Shown here in pieces: positions 34,829 to 47,169 of a stretch of DNA of 64,000 nt. Under the pieces are notes generated by a model. That model was not told where the DNA came from, ran no database searches, and worked only from the letters and a program-made list of their open reading frames with translations. This DNA is from Calamus simplicifolius (lineage: Eukaryota > Streptophyta > Magnoliopsida > Arecales > Arecaceae), in assembly GCA_900491605.1 (NCBI GenBank), contig UESW01004373.1, positions 253,467 to 317,466 on the forward strand, in the 5' to 3' direction. The position numbers and the translations under genes were made by a program. Each line of letters opens with the position of its first letter. Positions within the stretch are counted from its first letter, which is position 1.

Positions 34829-34836
34829 CTCACCAG

Positions 34837-35410
34837 GCCTTTCTACTCAGGAGCTCGACCCAGCCCATTAGCTCAGCCAGCCCATCTCCTCGCTTAGCCC
34901 AGCCGAACTAAACAAGAAGACATAACTATCTTCTTCCTCCCATCAATCGATGGCCAACTTTGGCTCAAGCGACAGCAGCGGTGGCGGTCTCCCTTGGAGA
35001 CGATGAGTCTGGCCGATGACCACCCAAGGCACAGTGATGTTGATTCATCACTCGGTAAGAAAGGGGATCCAAAATCCAGATATCGATCAATAGTCTCCCT
35101 TGCCCAAATTCCAATTTCTCAAACCCTACCAGGATCATCCATGCCTGATCTTCTCGACCTCCATTGCTGACCATCAAAGGCAGCATCCAACTCCAACAAA
35201 ATGGGTCGCTAGTGTTCAGCCTGGTGGCTGAACCGAGAATTGTGGCCAAAAGGAAACTAGCGGTTCCCACCACCTATCAACATCGATCGCCAGCCAACTC
35301 CAGATCAGAAAATAAGAAAGGTAGGGTAGGAGTAGGAGTAGGAGAAAGAGAAGAGGACAGAAGAGGGTTTGTCAACTAATTTCCAAGCTATTTATAGGTG
35401 ATGAATCCTC
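34837..35410 (+). repeat. Second copy of the dispersed repeat at 14693-15265
   Basis: Aligns on the same strand from CTCGACCCAGCCCATTAGCT to GCTATTTATAGGTGATGAAT. The part left of the hAT insertion (33816-33865) includes AGCTCGCCCAGCCCAT. A GTAGGAGTAGGAG microsatellite lies near 35327. The following 35411-35599 is AT-rich without features. Confidence 0.7.
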
Positions 35411-35599
35411 AAAACCCTTTTTTTTATTTAAGACTTCATTGCAAAATTAATCTGTTAGGATTTGGTTCTAGAATTTTTCTAAGAATAGAAGATGATTCTA
35501 ATTAATTTGTTAAGATTTCACAACGTGTTTCATGAAATGTCGCTGTGAATCCCATCCCAAAAAGTAACCACCTACTTTTAGGTTTAATTAAATGGGTTT

Positions 35600-37075
35600 G
35601 ATTATTTTAAATTAGGTTTAATCATCATCACATTTGAAAAGGCTTAGAAGATATTGGAGTCATGTGGTTAATTAATTTATTTAAAAAAATTATAGTAACT
35701 AAAAGAACGTTGAATGATTGAAGAAAAAGTATATTAATAGTCATATACAAAAATAAAGAAGATATTCAAAACTGTATAAATTATAAAGAAATTAAGTTGA
35801 TGAGTCATACAATAAAACTATGAAAGATTGTAATAGAAAATTGAATAAGAGTTAAAACTTTAGTGTTAAATAATCAATTTGGATTTATGCATGAAAGATC
35901 AACCATAAAGCTATTTATTTATTAAAAAAATTGATGAAAAGGTTTAGGGAAAAGAAAAAAGAGCTTCATGCATGTGGTCTTTATTAATTTAGAAAAAGCA
36001 TATAATATAGTACCTAAAGAAATAATATGATGGGTTTTAGAAAAAAAAGTAGTTACCAAAAGATATATAGAATTGATAAAAGATATGTATGATAGAGCAA
36101 TAACTATTTTTAAAACAACAATAGGAGAAACTAGTGAGTTTAAAATTACTGTAAGTTTGCATCAAGGATCTGCTTTAAGTTCGTAACTTTTTGCATTAGT
36201 TATAGATGAATTAATAAAGTATATTCAAGATGATATCCTATGGTGTATGTTATTTGCAACCAATATAGTGTTGCTTGCTGAAACTAAATATGGAGTAAAT
36301 GCTAAGTTAGAGATTTAAAGAGAGTCTTTGGAACCTAAAGGTTTCAAAATTAGTAGAATTAAAACTTAATACATGAAATACAATTTTAGCAAAAGTAAAA
36401 ATATAAATGAAGAGACAATGAAGATTGAAAGCCAAGAAATAATAAGAAGTAAAAAATTTAGGTATTTAGGATCAATTATCCAGCAAGAAGGTGAAATAGG
36501 TAGGTGAAGTTGTGAATCATAAAGTTAAAACAGGATGGATTAAGTGAAGGAGTGCTTCGTAAGTATTGTATGATCGATGCAACCCATTAAAATTGAAAGA
36601 AAGATTTTATAAAACTGCTATTAGGCCAGTTATGCTATATGGAATAAAGTGCTGGGCAATACTGAAATAATATGTGAATAAATTAAGTGTAATAAAAATG
36701 CACATGTTAAAATTGATATATGGTAAAACTTTAAGAGATAGAATTAGAAATAAACATATATGAGAAATGATAGGAGTAGTCCCAATTGAAGATAAAATGA
36801 AATAAAACCGATTGTAATGGTTTGGACATATACAATGAAGATCTTATGATGCTTCAATTAGAAATAGTAATCTTTTAACAATTTATGGTAATGATAGAGG
36901 TAGAGATAGACCTAAACTAATATAAATAAAAATAATTAAAAAAGATATAACTATTTATAATTTAAGTATCGATTTAGTCCTAAATAAAGCAGAGTGAAGG
37001 AATCAGATTCATGTAGCTGACCCTATGTAGTTGGAAAAGGCTTAGTTGAGTTGAGATGGACAATATAAGATGTTA
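35600..37075 (+). pseudogene. RTE-type LINE reverse transcriptase, decayed
   Basis: Fragments in order: YKNKEDIQNCINYKEIKLMS (35735), NNQFGFMHERSTIKAIYLL (35870), the family's 'LEKAYD' block as FRKSI (35985), a GLHQGSALS-like block at about 36160, and CMLFATNIVLLAE where the catalytic FADD would be (36245). A 3' end with RNRIHVADPM comes just before the end, which is typical of plant RTE elements. The endonuclease domain is missing (5' truncation is usual for LINEs). Stops throughout. A similar fragment is at 61231-62053. Confidence 0.8.
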
Positions 37076-37713
37076 TTTAAAAATAAAGGATGAAAAGATG
37101 TAGGAAGAGAATGAGAGCTAATATGAGTAATGAATAGACCTGGCCTTCCTCTAATGTTAACTTGATTTGAAGTGACAAGTTTAACATATTAGAGATAATA
37201 TGACATTTAGCATCAAAGTCAAGGTATCAAGTAAAAGTATCCACCCTAGTATGAAGAGCAGCAATTAATAACAAGCGCCTGAGGAGCAACAACGACATGA
37301 ACCTAAGTAACAGTTTGAGGCTTAAGTTGAAATGCATGATTAATGCATTGGTAGAAAGTTAATATAATATAGCCATGACGATTGTAGATTTGATATCGTA
37401 TACATTTGCTTCTGGTCCTATTAGTGTAAGAATAAAATTATTAAAGGACTAGCCATTATCCATCACAGGCAATATCACATCAGTTATTAATAAGATGGCT
37501 CTTCAATTCTATGATTTATGCCTATAGCTTAGTTTCCAACCCAAAATACAATCCAGCTTATAATCTATTACATCCATGTAGCTTCTAATAAGTGAAGGAA
37601 ATAGAATAGAAAGGAGAAAAGAATTATAATCAGAGGCTCTAAAAGGTTTGATTTTGGTCCTGGACAAAAGCTTCGATTGATGGGCATGGGTCTATAATGA
37701 GGTGCCCTTAACA

Positions 37714-37714
<1 letters not shown>
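37076..37714. other. Spacer without recognisable gene
   Basis: Mixed DNA following the LINE; nothing supported. Confidence 0.5.

Positions 37715-37744
<30 letters not shown>
37715..37744. repeat. (GA)n microsatellite
   Basis: About 15 GA units. They underlie a run of Ser-Leu in a minus-strand ORF that is not a gene. Confidence 0.95.
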
Positions 37745-37839
37745 CATATTTAATATCCCTTCCAAGAGAAGAAATCTCTGATGGTTTCTATCACCTGGGT
37801 GGATGAAACGGTAGGGAGATGGATTGGACATCATTTTAT

Positions 37840-38700
37840 TATGGGCGAATGGGTGACCTACGGATTTGGCAAGCAAAGCTAATCGGGCTCGCTAAAAATT
37901 TGATAATAACATACAGACGTCGTGTCTGCCTACATGTTGCACGAGAGTTGCCATAAAAATATATATAAATAAGAAAATCCTGATGATGCTCTCAACACAT
38001 ATAGATTCAATGTTGCAGCTAAAGTGGACCTCTGTTATGTATATATATCAACCATCAAAACCCCTCACGTATAATGTCGATTTATTGCTTAGGATCTGTT
38101 TGGATGGTAGGGAATGAAGGAGAGGGAAAGGAAAAGAAGGAGAAATGTCATAAATTATCTTATATGAAAGGAGAATGAAAGAAAGAAGGAGAAGGGAATG
38201 GGTGAAAGAAAGAGGTGAAGGGAATGAAAAACCAAAATATCTCTTCATTTTCTATTCTTTATTTTTTCACTTCAACAGTTCATTTTCTATTCTGAAGGGA
38301 TACAATTGTTACATAACTCTTCTCCTTCTTTTTCCTTCTCTATCCAAGTAAGATAATTGATATTATATTTTTTTCCCTTCCATCCTTTCCATCATTTTCT
38401 ATTCTTTCTTGCTGGCTTCACCGGCTCTGCCACATGGTCTCTGTTGTTCTCCCCGCGCACAGCGCTTCTTTGCTCTGCAAATACGGGCCTCGTCGTCATC
38501 CTCCCGGGATGTCCTAGCGGTGGGGAAGGCCCTCCCAGTGGTGGGGCTCTTTGGGCACGGGTGGAATGGGACCAGCCGATGAGGATCTTGGCCAGACCCT
38601 CTTGGCGGGTTCTGGGCGTCCCAGTGCCAGATGTCGGTGACATTGGGCTGTTTAGACCTCTAGGTCGATTCCTGTGCTATGCTTCCAAACACTGGCTTGC
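37840..38700 (+). repeat. Segmental duplication, copy A
   Basis: Shares GGGTGACCT, TTTGATAAT, CCTGATGATG.TCTCAACACA and ATATCAACCATCAAAACCCC with 41690-42000, and CCACATGGTC...CGGGATGTC with 42330-42420. The two copies differ by insertions: about 300 bp of purine-rich DNA (38095-38400) here, and a Mutator-type MITE in copy B. The GC-rich RU module follows at 38540. Confidence 0.7.
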
Positions 38701-39110
38701 TTTTTATAGGCACTCCCTTGGATGATATCGCATTTAAATTCGAAGGTTCGAAGAATGGATTTCATGAGAAAGGGAGATATTCTCGAACATTCTGATGGTT
38801 GTAATAAATAAACCGGATAGATATCGATTTGATTTGGTGGATTCTCTTGGATATCAGTTGCTATATGCTTATTAAATTCTATCGTATATGAGGAAAGGCG
38901 GTGTGAGTACTCGTTTGATATATTTTTTAAATTTATTAACAGGGATACTGCGATTCGTGGCAATTATTCTTACACGACTTATAGAGCATATATTATGTAG
39001 TGTTTTTTGTTAAGAGGTAATCTTATCTTTGATAATCTAGCATTACAAAGGAGGATTAATGGTCAGTCTTCCTTCTAGATTTATGTCAGTAGGTGCCCTA
39101 ACTTGTAGTA
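38540..39110 (+). repeat. RU copy 7 (GC-rich module, shortened)
   Basis: CCGATGAGGATCTTGGCCAG, ATTTAAATTCGAAGG, ATATCGATTTGATTTGG and GTGGCAATTATTCTTAC follow in RU order, with the middle shortened. The 122-codon ORF at 38357-38725 is a by-product of the GC-rich module. Confidence 0.65.
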
Positions 39111-40502
39111 CCTTTTAATTGAAGATAATCCTTTGCTTTAAAGGAGCATTAATTCGGCTAAAGTCAGATGATGGTATTTTTCTGTCCACAAAGACAAAAG
39201 ATTTTGATCGGCAATGCATCTTCCATACATTAAATAGAAGAACTGTTTCTTCTTTGCGTCCATGGTTGACAAGAACTGGTAGTTTAGAGCAGACTGATAG
39301 TAGCATAACCTCCGATCTATTAGGGCCCTGTTCTTTCTCCATTTTAGTAGTAGTCCATGTTGTTACTTAAGCAGAGACCTCCCAACATCCTATTCGAGGA
39401 GGAGGCTCTAGTACATGCTAATTTAAGCTTGGCTTCTCCGATTATGAATGATCAACCTCCTATACTTCAGAGCTTTTTTAAAAGAAAATTTAAGTGAGAT
39501 CAATAATAACCTTTAGTTCTGCATTTTACACAAATGTTTTGAACTTATCAAATCTAAACAAGTAAGGAAGAAGTTTGAAGTGGAATCCTTGTCCTCAGCA
39601 CTTAAACTTCGGAAGCCTTGATCTAGGCTAAGAAGATAACGAAGACACTGTCAAGGCTGGGGCCAAAGAATCTTCAGCTTGAGAGGAAGCTGCAATGGCT
39701 CTAGTGTTGATGAGCTTCTCGGAAGGGGAGTGGTAACTTGGCGATCTTGATTCCTTTTTTGGTTTTCTTCTGTTGGCCAATTTTTTTTGGCGTTCTTCTA
39801 CATTTTTTTAGTTGCTTAGCCACAGGAGCCTTACACATGTATGGAAGAACTTTTAATGGAATAGAAATTTTCTTTAAGTATTTTTGTTTGGCTTTTTTGG
39901 TTTGTAATTTTTTTAAGTAATTTAGGTCGGTTATTTAAATGTTCTGAAATGACTTAGAAAGGTAAATATTCTAAACCAAGCTGATTGAATTGATGCCTGT
40001 AGGAATCATTTTATTGGACTCTGGTGTATTAGTCCTCGACTTAATTAAGAGCACATTAGCTTACTCTGTGGCGCATAGTTTTCTTAAGATTTTTCCAAAT
40101 CTTTTACGTTAGTCAACTTCTCGAGACAGATCTGCTTTTAGAAGTCTAGCCTTAAACTTCTTGAGTTTTAGAGTTTTGAAACTTTGTGCTTACTAATACT
40201 AACCATGGTCGGTTTATCGGATGGCTTTTAGTCATTAGAGAAGCCTATCAGATTAGGACAAGAGGCATGCCTTTTGAGGACCCTCTTTTAATTGAGCTTG
40301 GGTCTTTTTTTTTTAGATCGCCTTAATTTTGAAGTTGCTTCCTAGCCTTTAACTATTTTTTTTTCAAAAAGTAATCCAAAATGTACCGATTATAGTTAAT
40401 AAGGTTTATCAGGTCGAAACCTGGGACATGCATTTTCAATGACCTTTTTAATGGGTTTGGATCTTTTTAGATTGGCTTTATTTTTAGGGCTATCATTAGG
40501 TC
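39111..40502. other. AT-rich region upstream of the kinase exon
   Basis: No gene seen. An ORF at 39119-39370 lacks known domains. It may be intron or intergenic DNA of the kinase gene. Confidence 0.4.
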
Positions 40503-40712
40503 TTTGATTGGTTTGTCGTTCGAGGATCACTCCAAGAAGTATTAGCCAGACTCAGAATCAATCCAAGTTTTGATTGGTGGAGTTATCACAAGTTGTCAGT
40601 CGAGTTCTTTGATTGGTTTGTCGTTCGAGGATCACTCCAAGAAGTATTAGCCAGACTCAGAATCAATCCAAGTTTTGATTGGTGGAGTTATTACTAGTTG
40701 TCAGTCAAGTGA
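40503..40712 (+). repeat. 105-bp direct tandem duplication
   Basis: Two nearly identical 105-bp units start TTTGATTGGTTTGTCG at 40503 and 40608, just upstream of the kinase exon. Only a few differences separate them, so the duplication is recent. Confidence 0.9.
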
Positions 40713-40776
40713 TTTAAATAGATGCATGATGTTATTCCAATTTGTATTATTTTCTAAATAAATTCATTCAATGCAG

Positions 40777-41084
40777 ACATGGAAGAAGTGGAAGAAAGGA
40801 AAATTTTCTGAAATATTGGACCCCGCATTAGATGGCCATTGCCCAGGAAGTGAGGTCGTAAAATGCATTCAAATTGGACTCTTGTGTGTCAGGAGAATCC
40901 ATCTGATAGGCCTGACATATCTACGGTTGTTCTAATGCTCGATAGTAAATCTATGTCCCTTAAAGCTCCTTCTCGGCCAGCATTATACATGAGAAAGAAT
41001 AAAGATACACCTGACCAATCTTTGAGCAGGTCAATACCAATGTCACTAAATGAGGTGTCGATGACAGAACTTGAACCAAGATAG
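40777..41084 (+). pseudogene. Last exon of a cysteine-rich receptor-like kinase, frameshifted
   Basis: Begins after a good splice acceptor (AATGCAG) with TWKKWKEGKFSEILDPALDG. That corresponds to the C-lobe of the Ser/Thr kinase domain of DUF26/S-domain-type receptor kinases. KCIQIGLLCV and, one frame over, QENPSDRPDIS (subdomain XI) and VVLMLDS follow. The tail SMSLKAPSRPALYM ends at TAG 41082. One base is missing near 40890-40892 (CV|QE), so the exon is broken unless this is a sequencing error. Extracellular, transmembrane and other kinase exons are not in the window. The family acts at the plasma membrane in defence signalling. This is the only fragment of an ordinary cellular gene family outside transposons. 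Confidence 0.8.
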
Positions 41085-41689
41085 ACACAAGAAGGTAAGG
41101 AGAGAACTTGAACCAAGATGGATACAAGAAGCTAAGGAGATCCTTTTTCTATGTTTTCCTTCTCAATGAGATAAGAATGCACGGAGAAGATTGTTGATTA
41201 ATATATTGGAAATCTAGTGTTTCTTTGTAATTCTGAAGACTTGGCACGGTGGATGTAATTCTTGCATTATTGCTCAGATCTTTTGAAGCATCAACAAATC
41301 ATTTTGTATGTCTCATGTCTTTCTATGGTATAGTAATGTGACATAGTCTTTCTAAAGAGCGTTCACTTCTATTTAATCTCTAAAGAAGAAAAATGCTCGC
41401 TTCTATCTAGGTTGCAAGTAAAAATAACTCTCTCCTGGAAAATTGATTTAAGCCTACCATTGTTAGGACTTAGGTCGGTTTAAAGAAATCTTCTTCTCAT
41501 TTATGTTAAGGTCTTTTTTTGAGGTTGATTTTATGTAATCAGCCAGTTTTATAACCAGCTGGTTTTGCAACCTTCAAGGTTGGTTGAATAGTGTCAGACC
41601 TATGTGAGGTTCAAGTCGGTCATTGCATCATGAATGTTAGGAATCTGAAGGGCTCTGAGGTCAACGTAGCAGAGAGATAGACTCGCTGA
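41085..41689. other. 3' flank of the kinase exon
   Basis: A 35-bp duplication of GAACTTGAACCAAGAT occurs at 41069 and 41105. The remainder is non-coding, probably 3' UTR and downstream DNA. Confidence 0.45.
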
Positions 41690-42470
41690 AATCCAATTTT
41701 GCTCGACTATTGGGCAAATAAATCATCTTACCATGGGTAATTGGGTGACCTGCAGATTTGGCGGCGAATCTAATCTGAATTGCTAAAATTTTGATAATGA
41801 TATACAGATGGCGTGTCCATGTACATATTGTGTAAAGAGTTGTGATTAGAAAATATAAGAAAAACCTGATGATGATCTCAACACAATACATTGATTGGAC
41901 AATGCAGCTAAAATAAACCTCTATTATGTATTCCTTCAGACACGATATCAACCATCAAAACCCCTCGTGCATAATGGTCACCATTAAGCATTGGCAAATG
42001 CTTTATGAACCATGCGTGATGCAGAATCATACACACCGTGCGCAAAAAATTCAGTAAAAATTAATTTTTTATAAAGTAAGGTCCACCGTGCGCTGGGTTC
42101 CTCGCGTGTGCAGACGAATCACCGCGTGCGATGCTTGCATTCTACATCATGCATGGTGCACAAAGCATGACTCTTAAGCATTAAGAACAAAATAAAATGC
42201 TTAGTGCCGCTTTATTGCTTAAAGCCCCTTGTGCACTGGAGTCTTGGGGAGAATCTTAAATACAGAAAGTGAACCGAAGGGCACAAAATAGTGCATGTTT
42301 CATTCTAGAATTGTTGTGCTTCACCGTCTCTACCACATGGTCCCTGATGTTGTCCCACGTGCACAGTACTTCTTTCCTCTGCGAGCATGGGCCCCGTCGT
42401 CCTCCTCTCGGGATGTCATAGCGATGGGAAAAGCCCTTTTAGTGGCAGTGCAACGTCCCTAAAATAGTTT
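41690..42470 (+). repeat. Segmental duplication, copy B
   Basis: Counterpart of 37840-38540, lying on the other side of the kinase exon. Interrupted by the MITE at 41993-42173. Confidence 0.7.
41993..42173. mobile_element. Mutator-type MITE (181 bp) with 9-bp target duplication
   Basis: Inverted ends GGCAAATGCTTTATGAACC (left) and GAGTCATGCTTTGTGCACC (right, inverted). TTAAGCATT is identical at 41984-41992 and 42174-42182. The interior shares GCACGCGGTGATTCGT-like inverted sequence with the MITE at 33636. Confidence 0.85.
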
Positions 42471-42990
42471 CAAATTAAAAAATATTATATATTTATAACT
42501 CAAATTTATTTTTTATTAATTAATTTTTATTCAAATTTTTGGATCACGTAGGTTCGATACATAATAAGGTAATTAGTTTAGCAGATGAACTTGAAGCGTT
42601 GCAAATGGTATCAAAGCCAACATAAGTATGTGAATGTACTCGAGTTTTTGGGTCATATGGTTTTGGCTCGTTAATAGGTTAATTGGATTAGCAATAGGTT
42701 TGAGGCGTTACAAATTATAATAGTATCAAAGTAGATGTGAGTGTATGAAAGTTAGTGGGCATAAAAAAGAATTACTTATGAAATGGTGATAGAATTCCGC
42801 CATGCATGAAGCTACCATTACAGCACCAATGATTCAATTCTAGGTAGATTCTAGATAACTTGTGGCATACAACTTAGTTTGGAAGTAGATTCTAGCTAGC
42901 TTATGGCATGCTATATGAATGTTACATTATAAGGAGAGAAGATTGTAACATTTTAAAAATATTCAATGAAAAAAAAAGTGTTATTATAAG
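42471..42990. other. AT-rich spacer with two GGAGAGATTGTAACA-like boxes
   Basis: AAGGAGAGAAGATTGTAACA (about 42929) and AGAAGGAGAGATTGTAACAC (about 42983) resemble the outer end of the minus-strand copia-like LTR at 6540-6560. They may be remnants of its terminus. No gene. Confidence 0.4.
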
Positions 42991-43965
42991 AAGGAGAGAT
43001 TGTAACACTCACATTGGATGAAAAAGAAAGTATTATATGCTTATAACTCAAGTTCATTTGCCATCAATTAACTTTCATTCTAATTTTTAGTCACATAATT
43101 TTGATCCACTAATGGATTAATTGGCCCGTAGACTTAGGCATTATCGCGGGACTCTTTAGGTATGGGTGGCATGAACCTTTAAATTTGAAGGCTCAAAAAG
43201 TGGATTTTATGAATATATTTAATAGAGAGCCTTTTGCCAAGAGAAAATGAGTTATCCTTTGAACTTCCGTGTGGTTATAATAAATAAAGCGGATAGATAT
43301 CGATTTGATTTGGTGGAATCTCTTGGATATCTAATGTTACATGCTTGTTAAATTCTGAACTTTTCTGATAGATATCGATTTAATTTGGTAGAATCTCTTG
43401 GATATATGATGTTATATGCTTGTTAAATTCTTAATTTTGCTAGTAGATATTGATTTGATTTGGTGGAATCTCTTGGATATTATATGCTTGTTCAGCTTAA
43501 GAAAGTATGGGAATTCTTTAACTTATTTTTAAATTATTAAAAGACAGTTTGTGACTCGTGGCAATTATTCTTACATGACCTAGAGTATTATGTACTAGAA
43601 CGGCATTTGTTAATCTGGTGATCTTGTCTTTGATAATTTAACAATACAATGTTTAGTGTGCTATGTAAAAATTTTTAGATAACCATGACTAACCTATTTG
43701 ATGTGCTACTAGAGTCCTAGATCATTATTATATATAACATCAAAATCTTCATATATTTTACAACCACAATAATAATAGTTTATTATTATTTACTATTATA
43801 ATATGCAAAATTAAATTATAATATAATTTTTAAAATATAAAATCATTATACTATATTATATTATCATAATTATGTTATGTTATTATAATATAATCGTATG
43901 ATCAATATTTAATTGTATTACATTAATATGAAAATAATACTATATACCTTTTCTAAGTTTATATT
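42991..43965 (+). repeat. RU copy 8, left part
   Basis: TTGGATGAAAAAGAAAGTAT through GGCTCTTTAGGTATGGG-like sequence, ATATCGATTTGATTTGG blocks and the TATTATA run, to CTAAGTTTATATT. It is interrupted here by the Tat element and continues at 58827. Confidence 0.8.
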
Positions 43966-44990
43966 TGATGAGGGGTAAAAATATCATTACATTAAGGTTC
44001 GTGCAATCCAAGACATCAGGCTAAGGCTAGCCCATACACCCTATCGCATAGCTGTCACATCCAAAGGCAACAATGAGTAGGCTACCCCCTCCAAACTGCT
44101 TCTGTGCAATAGCTGGCTGAGCTATTATTATACCTCGGCTGATCGAGCTATTATCATACCCCCACAGGCCGAGCTATCGCCACCGAACCATCCTACGCTT
44201 TGGTAGGCCGGGCCTCGTTATACCTCAGATAGCCGAGCCATTCTGTGTCTCAAGAAGGCCGAACTATCCCATACCTCGGTAAATTGAGTCTCATCATACT
44301 TCAGCAATTTCAACCATCTCCTATACCTCGGCCCAACCGAGGTACTCAAGCGCCTCTGCAGAATACACTTAAATTAATAAGATTTCAAATAGGAAATCAT
44401 GCCTACGCTACCAAAAATGGCTTAGAGCCTATGTAGTCGCTGAATCTTGAAGCACCGTCTGCTCTTCCTGGCCGTTAATCCTCTAACCAACCGGATACGA
44501 TCCTATCGGCCCTGTAACAGCCTCTTCCTGACCGTTGATCCTCTAACCAACCAGATATGGATCCTACCGGCCCTGTAACAGCCTGATTCGAATCAGTTTC
44601 AAATCTCAACAACTTTCAGACCCTCTGTGACGTGCCCAAGGAATCAGGTGATCACCTATAAATATCACAGCCTCAGATCCCCTCAGGTATGGCATTCTGC
44701 ACACTCAAGACACCTCTCTTTCACTCACTCTCACTCTCAGAAAAACTCCATTAGAACTCAGACAAAGCTCCTAGCACCACCCCTAGAGGAACTCTTCCTC
44801 GGGGATCCTTCTCCTCATTTGTCTGCTTGCTGTGAATCTCCACTGACTTGGGTGTCGGAGGGTCTTCCGCAGGGGGCACCCCCCCAAACCACCCTCTGCT
44901 CGAGGACTGTTTTGCAGATCCCAGCCAGAATTTAAGCCCGGATTTGAAGCCCCAACAGCACTCGAGTCGAAGAACAGATTTTCAGCAACA
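43966..44990 (+). repeat. Tat 5' LTR (1025 bp)
   Basis: TGATGAGGGG to TTTCAGCAACA. Contains repeated CTCGG/CCGAG boxes and a TATA box at 44657. A likely primer-binding site follows directly (TAGCGCTAGAGGAAGGG, about 44994-45010). Confidence 0.9.
44657..44664 (+). promoter_or_regulatory. Tat LTR TATA box
   Basis: TATAAATA in ATCACCTATAAATATCAC. It is conserved in the 3' LTR at 58488-58495, which supports it as the promoter of the genomic RNA. Confidence 0.7.
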
Positions 44991-45073
44991 GACTAGCGCT
45001 AGAGGAAGGGCCACAAGTCCCGTAAACTTGTATTCTAGGAGACAAGGATCCAGATCGAAAGAAAAATCCTCTA

Positions 45074-46470
45074 ATGGCCAACCGGAAGAGAGCCGCCTCA
45101 GAGGCTCAGGATCAGGCTGCATCTCAGAGGCCTGATCCAACCAACGATGCGGAGCCCTTGCTACTGCCATTAGCTGAAACCCCTTCACCGTCAGCTCGCA
45201 GTGACCCTGGACCAGTTCGTCGCTCTGGTTCAGCAGGTCTAGGCCCTGACCCAGCTTGTTCAAGGAGCTCAAAGGGTTTCCCACTCGGCAGCTCCTATTC
45301 TGCCACTTATGAAGAAGAGGCCGCCCCCATTCCTCCAGTAACTCTTCCCTCTAATCCGCTCGGGGCAGCGGATTACCTTCACCGACCTGCAAGGGCGAAG
45401 CCAATGCCCCATCGGGCTCGCTCCCACTCCCCGGTGTCTTCCCAAGATTCGACACCGCTGCCGCCATCCCGTCACCCGATCCCTCCTGTCACTCTGAATG
45501 AAGGAATCAGGCAGTAGATGCAGGAGATGCGATGGGAACGACATCAGGAGTTAGACGCCGTCAGGCAGGCTCCTCTGTCCCAGCCAAAGACGGATCAGGG
45601 CATCCCCTTCACCGAGAGGATCATGAGGGAAGTGATTCCCCCTCATGTCAACTCCCTTCCATCAAGCCCTACCATGGATCTACTGATCCCGATGACCACC
45701 TCTGCACCTTCAAGTCCATCATGATGTTCCATGGAGCGTCAGATGCAATTCTATGCCGTGCTTTCCCCTCTACCCTTAGAGGGTCTGCTCGAACCTGGTT
45801 CAATAGCCTGAAGCCAGGTTCTATTGATTCTTTTGACGAGCTGAGCTGTCTATTTATCAGCCAGTTCATCAGCAGCCATCGTCACCAGCGGAGATCTGAT
45901 TCCCTTTCGGAAGTTAAGCAAAGAGAGGGGGAATCCCTGAAGAACTACCTCGGCCGTTTCAATACGGCCCTGCTAGAAGTCGACCACCTCAATCATGAGG
46001 TGGCCATGTCCGCCTTGGCTAGAGGGGTATCAAAGGCGAGAGACTTTTATTTGGCTCTGGAGGTCAACTACCCGAAGAGCCTTTCGACATGATGTCTCTG
46101 GTGGACAAGTATGCCAGAGTCGAGGAGTCGAGAAGGTCGGCTTAGTCCAAGCAGAAGAAGAAGAAGGAGGTGAAAAGTTCTGACAAGCATCGAGCCTATC
46201 ACCGCGCAAGCCCACCTCGCCGCCACAGAGCCCCTCTGCTGCGCCTCAAGACTGGACTCAGAGCTCAGCTTGAAGGTTCGACCGCTATACCCCTCTCACT
46301 ATGCCGAGGGCACAGATTCTGATGGATTTAGATTCTGCCAGATTCCTCGACCTCCTCCCCTCCGAGGTAATGGGGTCCAAAGGGACATGACCAAGTACTG
46401 TCTCTTCCATTGAGACCATGGGCATGATACCGAAGAATGCTGGCAGCTCCAAAATAAATCGAGCATCTAA
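45074..46470 (+). pseudogene. Tat gag
   Basis: The reading frame starts ATG 45074 (MANRKRAASEAQDQ). It has a Pro/Ser/Ala-rich N-terminus and meets TAG at 45515. It continues in frame to about 45650, shifts, and then carries the gag core: DDHLCTFKSIMMFHGASDA, FPSTLRGSARTWFNSL and QREGESLKNYLGRFN (45660-46080). A further shift near 46080 leads to DKYARVEESRRSA, TAG at 46143, and a Lys-rich linker. A zinc-knuckle-like KYCLFH.DHGHDTEECWQL follows, interrupted by TGA at 46411. Gag would form the particle and bind RNA. Confidence 0.85.
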
Positions 46471-46639
46471 TCCGGTGGGGCAGATTAGACCGATTCAAAG
46501 GGCCACCTAAGCCAGCGAATGAGGGAGGTCGTCAACTTGAACCTCGCCAGCTTCCTCGCCAAATCCCCCAGTCATTGGCAATATCAACATGATAGCGGCG
46601 ATCGACTCTCCATCATCTGTGCCGAGTGAGGAGGAAAAT

Positions 46640-47160
46640 CTGTAGAAGAAGGCTCGAATCGATGAGCTTGCTTTCTCTGATGAAGACCTGTGGGAGGTAC
46701 AACACCCCCACGATGATGCTCTGGTTGTATCTTTGAGTATGAACAACTACGATGTACACCACATTTTGATTGATAGCGGAAGCTCCGTTAATATTTTGTA
46801 CTTCGATGCCTTTGTGAGACTGAAATTCCAGGAGGAAAACCTACGAGCCGTGGAATCCACTTTGGTGGGTTTCAAGGGCGATCCTATAACCCCTGAGGGA
46901 GTCATTACTCTGATGGTCCGAGCCAGCACCTGGCCTCGTGTAGCTACTATGCTCATGAATTTCCTCGTGACTAAGCTTCGGCCCTCCTACAATGCCATCC
47001 TCGGTAGGCTGGGGCAGATATCCCTTAAGGCCATCATTTCTATTCCCCATCTTGCCATGAAATTCCTCACTGAATGGGGAGTAGGGGTTGTTCAGGTAGC
47101 CAGATTATTGCTCGGCATTGCTTTATCGCCGACTTGCAGTCCAGGAAGCCCGAGGTGGAT
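46640..47160 (+). pseudogene. Tat aspartic protease region
   Basis: After a TAG at 46643 the frame has DELAFSDEDL, HHILIDSGSSVNILYFDAF (catalytic DSG) and PSYNAILGRLG. This is the protease fold typical of Tat, which cleaves the polyprotein. The open stretch 46733-47167 is intact. The pol frame then resumes after a shift near 47100 into EDFAE-TAG (47191). Confidence 0.85.
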
Positions 47161-47169
47161 GGGCTAGAT

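Noticed and set aside
37568..37876. 102-codon minus ORF with Ser-Leu run
   Set aside because: The run is the GA microsatellite at 37715-37744; no domain around it.
38095..38355. Possible Harbinger-type MITE (CTGTTTGGATGG end)
   Set aside because: The left end looks right but I could not find a matching inverted right end or a TTA/TAA duplication.
38357..38725. 122-codon plus-strand ORF
   Set aside because: It is the GC-rich RU module; the equivalent frame is broken at 15.4 kb and no domain is recognised.
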